Notes: a model not told the origin generated them from the sequence alone. Shown: positions 1-7,181, counted from the stretch's first letter. The stretch: DNA of 11,173 bases from Azoarcus sp. (GCA_031282905.1 JAITCV010000171.1:1-11173); one strand, 5' to 3'. Numbers and translations: made by a program.

Positions 1-221
1 CGTTCGAGGTCGGCGCGCACGATGTCGGAGACCGAGCGCGGCAAGCTGCCCTCGTTTTCGAATACCGGGACAACCACCGGGTAACGGGTCGCGCCCGCGC
101 CAACGATATCTATCACCAATTGCGCGCGCGCCGGCCCGGCAAGGGAGGCGAGCAGGAGAGCAAGAAAACACGCAAACACCCGGCGCAGGTGTTTGCCAAG
201 GGAAGTGGAGGACGAGATCAT
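1..221 (-). CDS. tolB: TolB, periplasmic beta-propeller protein of the Tol-Pal system (N-terminal 73 residues, truncated by window edge)
   Basis: The start of TolB, which in known Tol-Pal systems sits in the periplasm and links TolA to the lipoprotein Pal. Reading down from ATG at 219-221 gives a basic n-region (GKHLRRV), a hydrophobic core rich in Leu and Ala (FLALLLASLAG) and a likely signal-peptidase site at ARA, so export is expected. The mature protein opens QLVIDIVGAGATRYPVVVPV, followed by the SVSDIVRADL stretch; this is the TolB N-terminal domain pattern. The propeller itself lies outside the window. It follows tolA in the usual order but after 120 noncoding bases rather than an overlap, and a promoter-like box lies in that gap. 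Identity rests on sequence pattern plus gene order; confidence is high. Confidence 0.9.
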   Translation of the reverse strand, partial: MISSSTSLGKHLRRVFACFLALLLASLAGPARAQLVIDIVGAGATRYPVVVPVFENEGSLPRSVSDIVRADLE

Positions 222-245
222 GGCACGGTGCGAAATGAGTTGCGG

Positions 246-275
246 ATTATAGCCACAAGATACTGGCGACAAGAA
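246..275 (-). promoter_or_regulatory. Candidate sigma-70 promoter upstream of tolB
   Basis: On the minus strand a perfect TATAAT (246-251) lies 25 bases before the tolB ATG. The -35 is ambiguous: TTGTCG (267-272) at 15-base spacing or TTCTTG (270-275) at 18. In E. coli tolB-pal is known to have its own promoter besides readthrough from the upstream tol genes, so an internal promoter here is plausible. Confidence 0.45.
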
Positions 276-341
276 TCAAATCATCGTTCATGGAAAAACC
301 ATCATGTTGCGACATGTCGACACTTGTGCGCAAAGTATTTT

Positions 342-1163
342 TCATTCTCCCAGCGGACGGAATGTCAATTCCAGTGTGCGCTCGAAGAGTTTGGGGTTTG
401 CGGGGAGCGGCAGGGGGCTGGCGCTGCGGATGGCGCGTTCGATGGCGGCGTCGAGCGCACCGTTGCCCGAAGAGCGCACCAGGCGGATGTCCAGCACATC
501 GCCGCCCGGGAGCTGGTCGACTTCGAACGTGGCCTCGGGATTGCCGGTAATGCCCAGCGGCGGGAGCAGTTTGCCGCGCACCTTGGCGCGGATGGCATTC
601 TTGTAGGCATCGAGTTCCCCGGCGTTGCGCGGCGCGCTGGACTGGGCGCTGTTGCCGCGCAAGATTTCCTCGGCGCGGGCGGCATCGTCTTTTTGAAGCT
701 GATCGTTGAGCAGCTTGGTTATGTAGTCATCGTCACGGGGGGCGGGGCGGGGCGGGGTGGGGCGGGGTTGCGGCTGCCGGGGAGGCGGCGTGAGCGCTGG
801 CGGCCGTTGGGGCGGCGTGGCCGTCGGGGGAGGCTGCCGGGGTTGCGTGGCGGGCGGTGGCGTGACGGGTGGCCGGGTGGCGATTTCCGGCGTGGGGGGG
901 GGCGGAGGCGGCGTCTGCACTTGCGGCGGTGCGGGTTGTGGCTGCGTGGGCCGTGGCCGTGGCTGCCGTGTCGGAGCGGGCGCCGGGGTGGTGCGGGCTT
1001 GCCTGTCGGGGCCAACCAGTTCGACTTCGAGCGAAGCGGGAGGCTGGTTTTGCCAGCGGATGCCAAAGAAAAGAAAGGCGACCAGCCCGAAGTGAACGGC
1101 AATGGTGAGGATGAGGGAGAGAGTTTTTCCCGGCTGTTCCTGGCCGATGCTGCGTCCGCTCAT
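342..1163 (-). CDS. tolA: TolA, inner-membrane-anchored energy transducer of the Tol-Pal system
   Basis: A 273-residue TolA. TolA spans the periplasm and passes force from the TolQR motor to TolB and Pal. One membrane segment (about residues 15-36) carries His24 preceded by Thr20, matching the spacing of the Ser-x3-His pair in E. coli TolA/TonB, with Thr in place of Ser. Residues about 60-142 are an extreme Pro-rich stretch with Arg, Gln and Thr, followed by an acidic RDDD and a short helical linker. The C-terminal domain (about 184-273: LDAYKNAIRAKV... to FRPLGE) has the TolA/TonB beta-alpha-beta pattern. E. coli TolA (421 residues) instead has a long Ala/Lys-rich helix in the middle, so this is a shortened, TonB-like architecture. 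Its ATG overlaps the tolR stop (ATGA, 1160-1163). TonB was considered; the tolQR context decides for TolA. Confidence 0.9.
   Translation of the reverse strand: MSGRSIGQEQPGKTLSLILTIAVHFGLVAFLFFGIRWQNQPPASLEVELVGPDRQARTTPAPAPTRQPRPRPTQPQPAPPQVQTPPPPPPTPEIATRPPVTPPPATQPRQPPPTATPPQRPPALTPPPRQPQPRPTPPRPAPRDDDYITKLLNDQLQKDDAARAEEILRGNSAQSSAPRNAGELDAYKNAIRAKVRGKLLPPLGITGNPEATFEVDQLPGGDVLDIRLVRSSGNGALDAAIERAIRSASPLPLPANPKLFERTLELTFRPLGE
737..767 (+). other. Predicted G-quadruplex tract inside tolA (template strand)
   Basis: Six consecutive runs of four or more G (737-742, 744-747, 749-752, 754-757, 759-762, 764-767) separated by single bases (C, C, C, T, C). Four runs with one-base loops already satisfy the strictest G4 pattern. 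The G-rich strand is the tolA template strand; the codons on the other strand encode the end of the Pro-rich region. A further run of nine G lies at 894-902. Confidence 0.6.
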
Positions 1164-1573
1164 CGGCTGGAACTGCCCGATTGAGTTTGCAGGCTGACTT
1201 TTCTTGCGCCCGCCTGGCGCACGGTTTCGAGCGTGTCGATGACTTTCTGGTAAGGCAGGCTGCTGTCGGCGGCGATGAGCATGGGCTTGTCGGGATGGGT
1301 GGTGAGTTGGGCCTTGATCTCGCGCGCGAAGGTGATGTCGGTCAGTGGAATCGGCTGTGCGCCGGCATTGAGCCGGAGTGAAAGGCTGCCGTCCTTCTTG
1401 ATTTCGATGATGGCCGCTTCGACGGGAGGGCTGGCGAGCGGCCCCGCCGAGGGCACATCGATGTTGCCGGATTGGATCATGGGGGCGGTCACCATGAAGA
1501 TGACGAGCAGCACCAGCATCACGTCGATATAGGGGACGACGTTGATCTGGTTCATCAGGCGGCGCTGGCGCAT
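1160..1573 (-). CDS. tolR: TolR, ExbD/TolR-family motor subunit
   Basis: A 137-residue TolR, the periplasm-facing partner of TolQ in the proton-driven motor. The start chosen is ATG at 1571-1573, giving MRQRRLMNQINVVPYIDVML; it is preceded by GGAAG at a workable distance and leaves 17 bases after the tolQ stop. The open frame runs further upstream but only through tolQ, so that extension is spurious. The single membrane helix (about residues 14-33) carries Asp17 in the VPYIDVMLVLL motif, equivalent to the essential Asp23 of E. coli TolR. The rest is a periplasmic domain of ExbD type (AREIKAQL, PMLIAADSSLPYQKVIDTLETV). Its stop overlaps the tolA start, which points to translational coupling. 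Confidence 0.95.
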   Translation of the reverse strand: MRQRRLMNQINVVPYIDVMLVLLVIFMVTAPMIQSGNIDVPSAGPLASPPVEAAIIEIKKDGSLSLRLNAGAQPIPLTDITFAREIKAQLTTHPDKPMLIAADSSLPYQKVIDTLETVRQAGARKVSLQTQSGSSSR

Positions 1574-1590
1574 GGTTTCGCTTCCGTGGG

Positions 1591-2265
1591 TCAGCGCAGA
1601 TGGCGCTGGAGGATGTTGGAGAACTCTTCCATGAAGCTCTCGAAGCGGATGCTGATGCGGTCGATGTCGTGAGCGTAACGGTTGTAGGCGATCACCGCGG
1701 GAATCGCCGCGAACAGGCCGATCGCGGTGGCGACCAGGGCTTCGGCAATGCCGGGGGCGACCTGGGTGAGGGTGGCGGTGCCGACATTGGAGAGGCCGCG
1801 GAAGGCGTTCATGATTCCCCATACCGTGCCAAAAAGACCGATATAGGGCGAAACCGAGCCGACCGAGGCGAGAAAGGCAAGGTGCGCTTCGAGATCATCG
1901 ACCTCGCGCTGGAAGGTGGCGCGCATCGCCCGGCGGGCGCCGTCGATGGTGGCGCCGGGATCGTGGCTCTTGGCGCGCAGTTTGGTGAATTCGCGGTAGC
2001 CGGCTTCGAAGATGCGTTCCATGCTGCCGGTGTAGTGGCGTCCGTTCGATGCGCCCTGGAACAGGATGTTGAGATCGCTGCCGCTCCAGAAACTGCGCTC
2101 GAACTGGTCGGTTTTGGAGCGCGCGGCGCGAATCTGGAACCACTTGCGGAAAATCCAGTACCACGAGGTGAGCGAGAGCAGGGCGAGTAGCCCCATCACC
2201 AGCTTGACGAGGATACTGGCCTGGGTGATCAGGCTGAAAATGGAAAGGTCGTGAGTGACAGTCAT
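1591..2265 (-). CDS. tolQ: TolQ, MotA/TolQ/ExbB-family proton channel subunit
   Basis: A 224-residue TolQ, the multi-pass inner-membrane stator that forms the proton path with TolR. Three membrane helices are visible: about residues 14-38, 130-155 and 172-195, with a long cytoplasmic loop after the first. The family hallmark SVSPYIGLFGTVWGIMNAF lies at 137-155 and GIAEALVATAIGLFAAIPAV at 172-191. Thr147 and Thr180 fall where the channel Thr residues of this family are expected. The start at 2263-2265 overlaps the ybgC stop as ATGA, fixing the start and implying coupled translation; the much longer open frame upstream only antisenses or overlaps ybgC and is not used. Length fits the family. 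Confidence 0.96.
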   Translation of the reverse strand: MTVTHDLSIFSLITQASILVKLVMGLLALLSLTSWYWIFRKWFQIRAARSKTDQFERSFWSGSDLNILFQGASNGRHYTGSMERIFEAGYREFTKLRAKSHDPGATIDGARRAMRATFQREVDDLEAHLAFLASVGSVSPYIGLFGTVWGIMNAFRGLSNVGTATLTQVAPGIAEALVATAIGLFAAIPAVIAYNRYAHDIDRISIRFESFMEEFSNILQRHLR

Positions 2266-2726
2266 GGCGTGGGGCTTGCCTGAAGTTGGGCGCTGATCTT
2301 TGCGTAAATACTCTCTGGCCAGCGCATGGAGCGTCCTTGGTCGAGATTGACGCAAACGATCTTGATGTCGGCGACGAAGAGCAAGGTCTGGTCGTGTTCG
2401 CGCAGCACGCGCTGGGTGAAGAACACGCTGGCGCCGTGCAGGTCGTGCAGGGTATTGGCGACGACGAGGCGGTCGTCGAGCCGGGCGGGAGCGAGGTAAT
2501 CGGCATGTACGCTGCGCACGACAAAAGCGGCGTTTCCTTCCGCGAGCAGGCCGCGCTGGTCGAAACCAAGCGCCCGCAGCCATTCGGTGCGCGCGCGCTC
2601 GCAAAAGCGCAGGTAGTTGGCGTAATACACGACACCTGCGGCATCCGTGTCTTCGTAATAGACGCGGATGGGCAGGACGAAACAGGGCTGCGAGCCCTCG
2701 GGAGTAGGGAGGAGTGACGTTTGCAT
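2262..2726 (-). CDS. ybgC: YbgC, Tol-Pal-associated acyl-CoA thioesterase (hotdog fold)
   Basis: A 154-residue thioesterase of the 4-hydroxybenzoyl-CoA thioesterase/YbgC family, soluble in the cytoplasm, which hydrolyses acyl-CoA and in E. coli is encoded first in the tol-pal cluster. The signature YYEDTDAAGVVYYANYLRF (residues 23-41) contains the catalytic Asp28 (second Asp of DTD, equal to Asp18 of E. coli) and is followed by CERARTEWL. The N terminus is about 10 residues longer than in E. coli. The only usable start is ATG at 2724-2726, which has no recognisable Shine-Dalgarno. A TAAAAT box (2733-2738) sits 7 bases upstream, so transcription could begin at the ATG itself; no -35 is evident. 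It overlaps tolQ by 4 bases. Confidence 0.95.
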   Translation of the reverse strand: MQTSLLPTPEGSQPCFVLPIRVYYEDTDAAGVVYYANYLRFCERARTEWLRALGFDQRGLLAEGNAAFVVRSVHADYLAPARLDDRLVVANTLHDLHGASVFFTQRVLREHDQTLLFVADIKIVCVNLDQGRSMRWPESIYAKISAQLQASPTP

Positions 2727-2826
2727 CGGCGCATTTTAGCCGAGACAGCGCGTTGCGGACGTGTGCCTGAATTTGGGTAAAAGGTAAGCATTCGTTTCCC
2801 GGGGATATTTTTCGGCCTTGGCGTGA

Positions 2827-2857
2827 TTGCCCACGACAGCATGAAACATGGCATAAT
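2827..2857 (+). promoter_or_regulatory. Candidate extended -10 promoter for the STAS-domain gene
   Basis: CATAAT at 2852-2857 is preceded by TGG, giving an extended -10 (TGn). TTGCCC at 2827-2832 could serve as -35, but the 19-base spacer is long. It lies in the divergent region between ybgC and the gene starting at 2926, about 70 bases before that start. Confidence 0.4.
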
Positions 2858-2925
2858 CCGGTTCTCCTTGTGTTCATGGTCTAGAATTTCTTTTCCCTCG
2901 ACATATTTTCAGGGCTGGTTCAGGC

Positions 2926-4065
2926 GTGGCGTTCAATCTTTTCGGCAGCAACAACAAGAAATCTGGCACGAATCCTGTGGGAGGGATGCCTGCGTCGGCT
3001 CATGTTCCGCCGCCGGCGACCAAGCTCTCCGAACTCGATTTTTCCGCCAGCCCGCACAGTGGTATCGAGGTCATGGAGAGCGCCGGTGTCGGTATCGGCG
3101 TCGTATATGAGGAAGCTGCGGTTCTCTACGCCAACGGCAATGATCGTGATGCCGAAAGCATGCTCACGACGGTGTTCGACGATCCGAAGAACACGGTGGG
3201 GGAAGGGCTGTGGATGATGCTGCTCGATCTCTTCCGGCTGACGGGCCAGAAAGAAAAATTCGAAGCGCGCGTGATCGACTACGCGCGCCGTTTCGAGCGT
3301 TCGCCCCCGCCTTGGGAAGATCTCTCTCTCCAGTCACGCAAGCGGCTGGGGGATTCCGTGCCGCTGATCAACATTACCGGCGCGCTCTCCGCCCAGACCG
3401 CGCAACAGTTGCAGCAGATCTGCTCGATCGGGCGCAAGGGCGGCGCGATCCGTATCGATCTCGGCAAATTGCGTTCGGCTGACGACGCGGGTTGTGCCTT
3501 GTTCAAGCAGGCGCTGGCCCAGCTTACCTCCGACCGGGTGCGGCTGACCGTCCTCAATGCCACCAAGCTGGCGACGCTGCTCAACGGGAAAATCGAGGTC
3601 GGAGTTGCCAAGAACCGCGATCTCTGGATTCTGTTGCTGGAGATGCTGAAATACACCGGCGAGAGCGCTCGCTTCGAGGATCTGGCGGTCGATTACGCCG
3701 TGACTTTCGAGGAATCGCCACCGTCGTGGGAATCGAAGGTGCCGTTGCCGAGCGAAGAAGCGGCCGCTGCCGAAAGTGTGGAACGCGGTGAGGAAGAATT
3801 CAGCTTCGAGGGCGAAATCTCCGGTTCGAGCGGAGAGGCGATTCGCAAGCTCACCGAGTTTGCCGCCGACCGTCAGGTGGTGGTGGTCGATTGCGCTTCC
3901 CTGCGGCGGATGGATTTCGTTGCCGCCGGCTCGCTGTTCAACGCGCTGGCCACGCTACAGGCGCGCGGCAAGGTGGTGAAATTGGTGAACGTCAATGCCA
4001 TGGTGGCCGCGCTGATGCGGGTGATGAGCATTGATCAGGTAGCGCAGGTCATGCTGCGCATCTGA
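2926..4065 (+). CDS. Double STAS-domain protein with duplicated helical segment
   Basis: A 379-residue soluble protein without signal peptide. It opens MAFNLFGSNN and a low-complexity linker (about 8-45). Two helical segments are clear duplicates: residues 95-131 (GLWMMLLDLFRLTGQKEKFE to SPPPWE) and 232-269 (DLWILLLEMLKYTGESARFE to SPPSWE). Each is followed by a STAS-like domain: about 142-228 (VPLINITGALS, IDLGKLRSADDAG, VRLTVLNATKL) and about 291-379 (FSFEGEIS, VVDCASLRRMDFVAAGSLF, KVVKLVNVN). STAS domains act in anti-sigma antagonists and MlaB-type adaptors, but the phospho-acceptor Ser-Ser-Gly is replaced by DDAG and VAAG, so Ser phosphorylation as in SpoIIAA is unlikely. The start is GTG at 2926, with AGGG about 11 bases upstream. 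A strong terminator follows. Function unknown; a scaffold or protein-interaction role is inferred. Confidence 0.85.
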   Translation: MAFNLFGSNNKKSGTNPVGGMPASAHVPPPATKLSELDFSASPHSGIEVMESAGVGIGVVYEEAAVLYANGNDRDAESMLTTVFDDPKNTVGEGLWMMLLDLFRLTGQKEKFEARVIDYARRFERSPPPWEDLSLQSRKRLGDSVPLINITGALSAQTAQQLQQICSIGRKGGAIRIDLGKLRSADDAGCALFKQALAQLTSDRVRLTVLNATKLATLLNGKIEVGVAKNRDLWILLLEMLKYTGESARFEDLAVDYAVTFEESPPSWESKVPLPSEEAAAAESVERGEEEFSFEGEISGSSGEAIRKLTEFAADRQVVVVDCASLRRMDFVAAGSLFNALATLQARGKVVKLVNVNAMVAALMRVMSIDQVAQVMLRI

Positions 4066-4080
4066 ACGGATCTGAACGGA
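4061..4080 (+). repeat. 10-bp perfect tandem duplication spanning a stop codon
   Basis: TCTGAACGGA occurs twice head to tail. The first copy contains the TGA stop of the STAS gene (4063-4065); the second supplies the outer AACGG arm of the terminator that follows. Confidence 0.8.
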
Positions 4081-4119
4081 AAAAGGGGCCGGTCTCAAAT
4101 CGGCCCCTTCCGTTTTTTC
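4075..4119 (+). terminator. Rho-independent terminator after the STAS gene
   Basis: GGGGCCG (4085-4091) pairs with CGGCCCC (4101-4107) around a 9-base loop. An outer AACGG/CCGTT pairing (4075-4079 with 4110-4114) can extend it across a small internal loop, and six T follow (4113-4118). It separates the STAS gene from hslV, so hslVU probably has its own promoter in 4120-4165, where I see no convincing box. Confidence 0.85.
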
Positions 4120-4177
4120 TTGCCCTGCTTCCTCTCACTTCGTTTCTCATCCTTCCTCACCCTCAGGAATCATCTTC

Positions 4178-4717
4178 ATGGAACAGTATCACGGCACGAC
4201 CATCCTTTCGGTTCGTCGTGGCCGCCGGGTTGCGCTTGGCGGTGATGGTCAGGTCACACTCGGCAACATCGTGGTCAAGGCATCGGCCAGGAAAGTGCGT
4301 ACCCTGTATGAGGGCAGGATACTCGCCGGCTTTGCCGGCGGCACCGCCGACGCCTTCACCTTGTTCGAGCGTTTCGAGGCCAAGCTCGACAAGCACCAAG
4401 GCAACCTGTTGCGCAGCGCGGTGGAACTGGCCAAGGACTGGCGTACCGACCGCATGCTGCGGCGGCTCGAAGCCATGCTCGCGGTGGCCGATCCCGAGCA
4501 CTCGCTGATCATCACCGGCAACGGTGACGTGCTCGAACCCGAAGAAGGCATCGTCGCCATCGGCAGCGGCGGCGCCTATGCGCAATCCGCGGCGCGCGCG
4601 CTGCTCGAAAACACGGCGCTCGAACCGCGGGATATCGTCGCAAAGTCGTTGGCGATTGCTGGCGATCTATGCATCTACACCAACCAACACCACACCATCG
4701 AAACGCTGGACGAATGA
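4178..4717 (+). CDS. hslV: HslV (ClpQ), peptidase subunit of the HslVU protease
   Basis: A 179-residue threonine peptidase that forms the double-hexamer core of the ATP-dependent HslUV protease in the cytoplasm. The nucleophile is Thr7, exposed after removal of MEQYHG, an extended propeptide compared with the single Met of E. coli. Asp23 (GGDGQ), Lys39 and Ser130 (GSGGAYA) match the proteasome-type catalytic set at mature positions 17, 33 and 124. Further family blocks are GFAGGTADAFTLFERFE (51-67) and ELAKDWRTDRMLRRLEA (83-99). AGGA at 4165-4168 lies 9 bases before the ATG. It directly precedes hslU, and the two stop/start regions overlap. Confidence 0.98.
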   Translation: MEQYHGTTILSVRRGRRVALGGDGQVTLGNIVVKASARKVRTLYEGRILAGFAGGTADAFTLFERFEAKLDKHQGNLLRSAVELAKDWRTDRMLRRLEAMLAVADPEHSLIITGNGDVLEPEEGIVAIGSGGAYAQSAARALLENTALEPRDIVAKSLAIAGDLCIYTNQHHTIETLDE

Positions 4718-4719
4718 AC

Positions 4720-6051
4720 ATGAGCCAGATGACCCCGGCAGAGATCGTCTCTGAACTCGACAAACACATCGTCGGTCAGGACAAGGCCAAGCGCGCGGTC
4801 GCGGTCGCCCTGCGTAACCGTTGGCGGCGCGCGCAGGTAGCGGAGCCACTGCGCACGGAAATCACGCCCAAGAACATCCTGATGATCGGCCCCACCGGGG
4901 TTGGCAAGACCGAAATCGCCCGGCGGCTGGCGCGGCTGACCCAGGCGCCTTTCATCAAGATCGAGGCGACCAAGTTTACCGAAGTAGGTTATGTCGGCCG
5001 CGACGTGGACACGATCATCCGCGATCTGATGGAAATCGCCATCAAGGACGGGCGCGAACGCGCCATGCGGCTGGTGCGCAACAACGCGCTCGACGCCGCC
5101 GAAGACCGGGTGCTCGACGCCTTGCTGCCGCCCGCGACGGCGACCGTGGGCTTTGTTTCCGGCGAAGTCCAGGAGCAGGGGACGCGGCAGAAATTCCGCA
5201 AGAAGTTGCGCGAAGGCGAACTGGACGACAAGGAAGTCGAGATCGAACTGGCTGCGCCCACCATGCACGCCGAAATTTTCGCCCCGCCGGGCATGGAAGA
5301 CCTCACCCAGCAGATTCAAGGCATGTTCCAGAATCTGGGCAGCGGCAAGAAAAAACTGCGCCGCCTGAAGATTGCCGAAGCCATGCGCCTGTTGACCGAC
5401 GAAGAAGCGGAAAAACTCATCAACGACGAAGAGGTGAAAAGCGACGCGCTGCGCGCGGTCGAGCAGAATGGCATCGTTTTTCTCGATGAAATCGACAAGA
5501 TCGCCACCCGGGGTGATACCAGCGGCGTGGATGTGTCGCGCCAGGGCGTGCAGCGCGATCTGCTGCCGCTGGTCGAAGGGGCCACGGTGTCGACCAAATA
5601 TGGCATGGTCAAGACCGATCACATCCTGTTCATCGCCAGCGGCGCGTTTCATCTCTCACGTCCCAGTGACCTGATCCCCGAATTGCAGGGGCGTTTCCCG
5701 ATCCGGGTCGAACTGGATTCGCTGGCAGTCGATGATTTCGAGCGCATCCTTACCAGCACCGATGCCTGCCTTACCCGTCAGTATGAGGCGCTACTGGCCA
5801 CCGACGGAGTGATGTTGGTCTTCACGGCCGATGGCATCCGCCGCTTGGCCGAAATCGCTTTCCAGGTAAACGAAAAAACCGAGAACATCGGCGCCCGTCG
5901 TCTTTACACGGTGGTGGAAAAACTGCTCGAAGAAGTCTCCTTCGAAGCGGGAAGTGGCAAGCTGGGCGAACTCACCATCAATGCCGCTTATGTCGACCAG
6001 CGTCTCGAAGGCATCGCCGGACGTGAAGATCTGGCGCGCTATGTGTTGTAG
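4720..6051 (+). CDS. hslU: HslU (ClpY), AAA+ unfoldase of the HslVU protease
   Basis: A 443-residue AAA+ ATPase that unfolds substrates and feeds them into HslV. Walker A is GPTGVGKT at 57-64, the pore loop GYVG at 90-93, Walker B VFLDEID at 253-259 and the sensor-2 GARR lies near 392-395. Between the Walker motifs an acidic, variable I-domain (about 110-240) carries EFRKKLREGELDD-type sequence. The C terminus RYVL matches the tail that docks into HslV. I chose ATG 4720 (MSQMTPAEIVSELDKHIVGQ) because it gives exactly the E. coli length and start and puts GGA 9 bases upstream; ATG 4714, overlapping the hslV stop as ATGA, is the alternative and adds two residues. Translation is probably coupled to hslV. 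Confidence 0.98.
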   Translation: MSQMTPAEIVSELDKHIVGQDKAKRAVAVALRNRWRRAQVAEPLRTEITPKNILMIGPTGVGKTEIARRLARLTQAPFIKIEATKFTEVGYVGRDVDTIIRDLMEIAIKDGRERAMRLVRNNALDAAEDRVLDALLPPATATVGFVSGEVQEQGTRQKFRKKLREGELDDKEVEIELAAPTMHAEIFAPPGMEDLTQQIQGMFQNLGSGKKKLRRLKIAEAMRLLTDEEAEKLINDEEVKSDALRAVEQNGIVFLDEIDKIATRGDTSGVDVSRQGVQRDLLPLVEGATVSTKYGMVKTDHILFIASGAFHLSRPSDLIPELQGRFPIRVELDSLAVDDFERILTSTDACLTRQYEALLATDGVMLVFTADGIRRLAEIAFQVNEKTENIGARRLYTVVEKLLEEVSFEAGSGKLGELTINAAYVDQRLEGIAGREDLARYVL

Positions 6052-6101
6052 CGCGCATTGGCATGCATTGTTTTGTCGATCCGCGCTGGCGGTAGGTTTC
6101 C

Positions 6102-6110
6102 TGGGATAAT
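6102..6110 (+). promoter_or_regulatory. Candidate extended -10 element upstream of fbp
   Basis: TGGGATAAT reads as TGn plus GATAAT, an extended -10, 52 bases before the fbp start. No -35 at 16-18 bases is recognisable, so this is weak. Confidence 0.3.
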
Positions 6111-6161
6111 CCAAGGTTTTTCCGCTCCTCCTGTCCAATCCTCTGCCTTATGGGAATTTTC

Positions 6162-7166
6162 ATGGCGCAAGCTGTCAGCCTCACCCGGTTTCTGATCGAA
6201 GAACAGCGCGCGGGCAGGGCGCCGGCCGATTTGCGCCTGCTGCTCGATGTCGTCGCCCGCGCGGCCAAGACCATTGGCGTCAAGGTCTCGAAAGGCGCGC
6301 TTGCCGGGATGCTTGGCGAGGCGGGCACTGAAAACGTGCAGGGCGAGGCGCAGAAAAAACTCGATGTCATCGCCAATGAAATCCTGCTCCAAGCCAATGA
6401 ATGGGGTGGACATCTGGCAGCGATGGCTTCCGAGGAACTCGAAAATGTGCACCAGATTCCCTGTGATCATCCCCGCGGCGATTACCTGCTGCTGTTCGAC
6501 CCGCTCGATGGCTCGTCGAACATCGACATCAATGTCACGGTCGGCACCATTTTCTCGGTGCTTGAAAATCCGCGGCGGGACCACGCCCCTGCCGAGGCGG
6601 ATTTTCTCCAGCCGGGGCGCAAGCAGGTAGCGGCGGGCTACGTGACCTATGGGCCATCGACCCAGTTGGTGCTCACTGTCGGCAATGGCGTACATGCCTT
6701 CACCCTCGACCGTGAGACCGGGGAATTCATCCATACCCATCCGTTCATGACCGTGCCCGAGGACACCCGCGAATTCGCGATCAACGCCTCCAACGCGCGT
6801 CACTGGGAAAAACCCGTGCAGCGTTACATCACCGAACTGCAACAGGGCAAGGACGGCCCGCGCGGCGTCGATTTCAATATGCGCTGGGTAGCCTCGATGG
6901 TGGCCGACGTGCATCGGGTGCTCACCCGCGGTGGGATCTTCCTCTATCCGCTCGATGAAAAGATTCGCCTTCAGGGGGGCAGGCTCAGGCTGATGTACGA
7001 GGCCAACCCGATGGCGATGTTGATCGAGCAGGCGGGCGGGGCCGCGAGTACCGGGCGCGAACGCATTCTCGACCTCCAGCCGCAAAAACTGCACCAGCGC
7101 GTGCCGGTGATCCTCGGTTCACGCAATGAAGTCGAGCGGGTGGTGGCTTATCACCGCGAAGGCTGA
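6162..7166 (+). CDS. fbp: Fructose-1,6-bisphosphatase, class 1
   Basis: A 334-residue cytoplasmic enzyme hydrolysing fructose-1,6-bisphosphate to fructose-6-phosphate, for gluconeogenesis or the Calvin cycle. Metal-binding residues are seen at Glu91-Glu92 (ASEELENV) and in FDPLDGSSNID (112-122). The family signature occurs as GGRLRLMYEANPMAMLIEQ, followed by GGAAST. RGGIFLYP, part of the substrate-binding region, is present. The start is ATG 6162 (MAQAVSLTRFL), because GGGA at 6152-6155 sits 6 bases before it and the length then fits E. coli Fbp (332); ATG 6150 would add four residues but has no ribosome site. No cbb (Calvin cycle) genes are adjacent, so the window does not indicate which pathway it serves. 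Confidence 0.97.
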   Translation: MAQAVSLTRFLIEEQRAGRAPADLRLLLDVVARAAKTIGVKVSKGALAGMLGEAGTENVQGEAQKKLDVIANEILLQANEWGGHLAAMASEELENVHQIPCDHPRGDYLLLFDPLDGSSNIDINVTVGTIFSVLENPRRDHAPAEADFLQPGRKQVAAGYVTYGPSTQLVLTVGNGVHAFTLDRETGEFIHTHPFMTVPEDTREFAINASNARHWEKPVQRYITELQQGKDGPRGVDFNMRWVASMVADVHRVLTRGGIFLYPLDEKIRLQGGRLRLMYEANPMAMLIEQAGGAASTGRERILDLQPQKLHQRVPVILGSRNEVERVVAYHREG

Positions 7167-7181
7167 TTTTTCGCCATGTTT

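Noticed and set aside
120..1184. Long plus-strand open frame opposite tolA and tolB
   Set aside because: It is antisense to tolA, rich in Gly/Arg/Ala from GC-rich shadowing, and has no recognisable family.
2266..2877. N-terminal extension of the tolQ frame through ybgC
   Set aside because: It is Arg/Pro-rich out-of-frame translation of ybgC; the ATGA overlap at 2262-2265 and TolQ family length fix the true start.
4675..5652. Long minus-strand open frame opposite hslU
   Set aside because: Antisense to a highly conserved HslU; codon character belongs to the plus strand.
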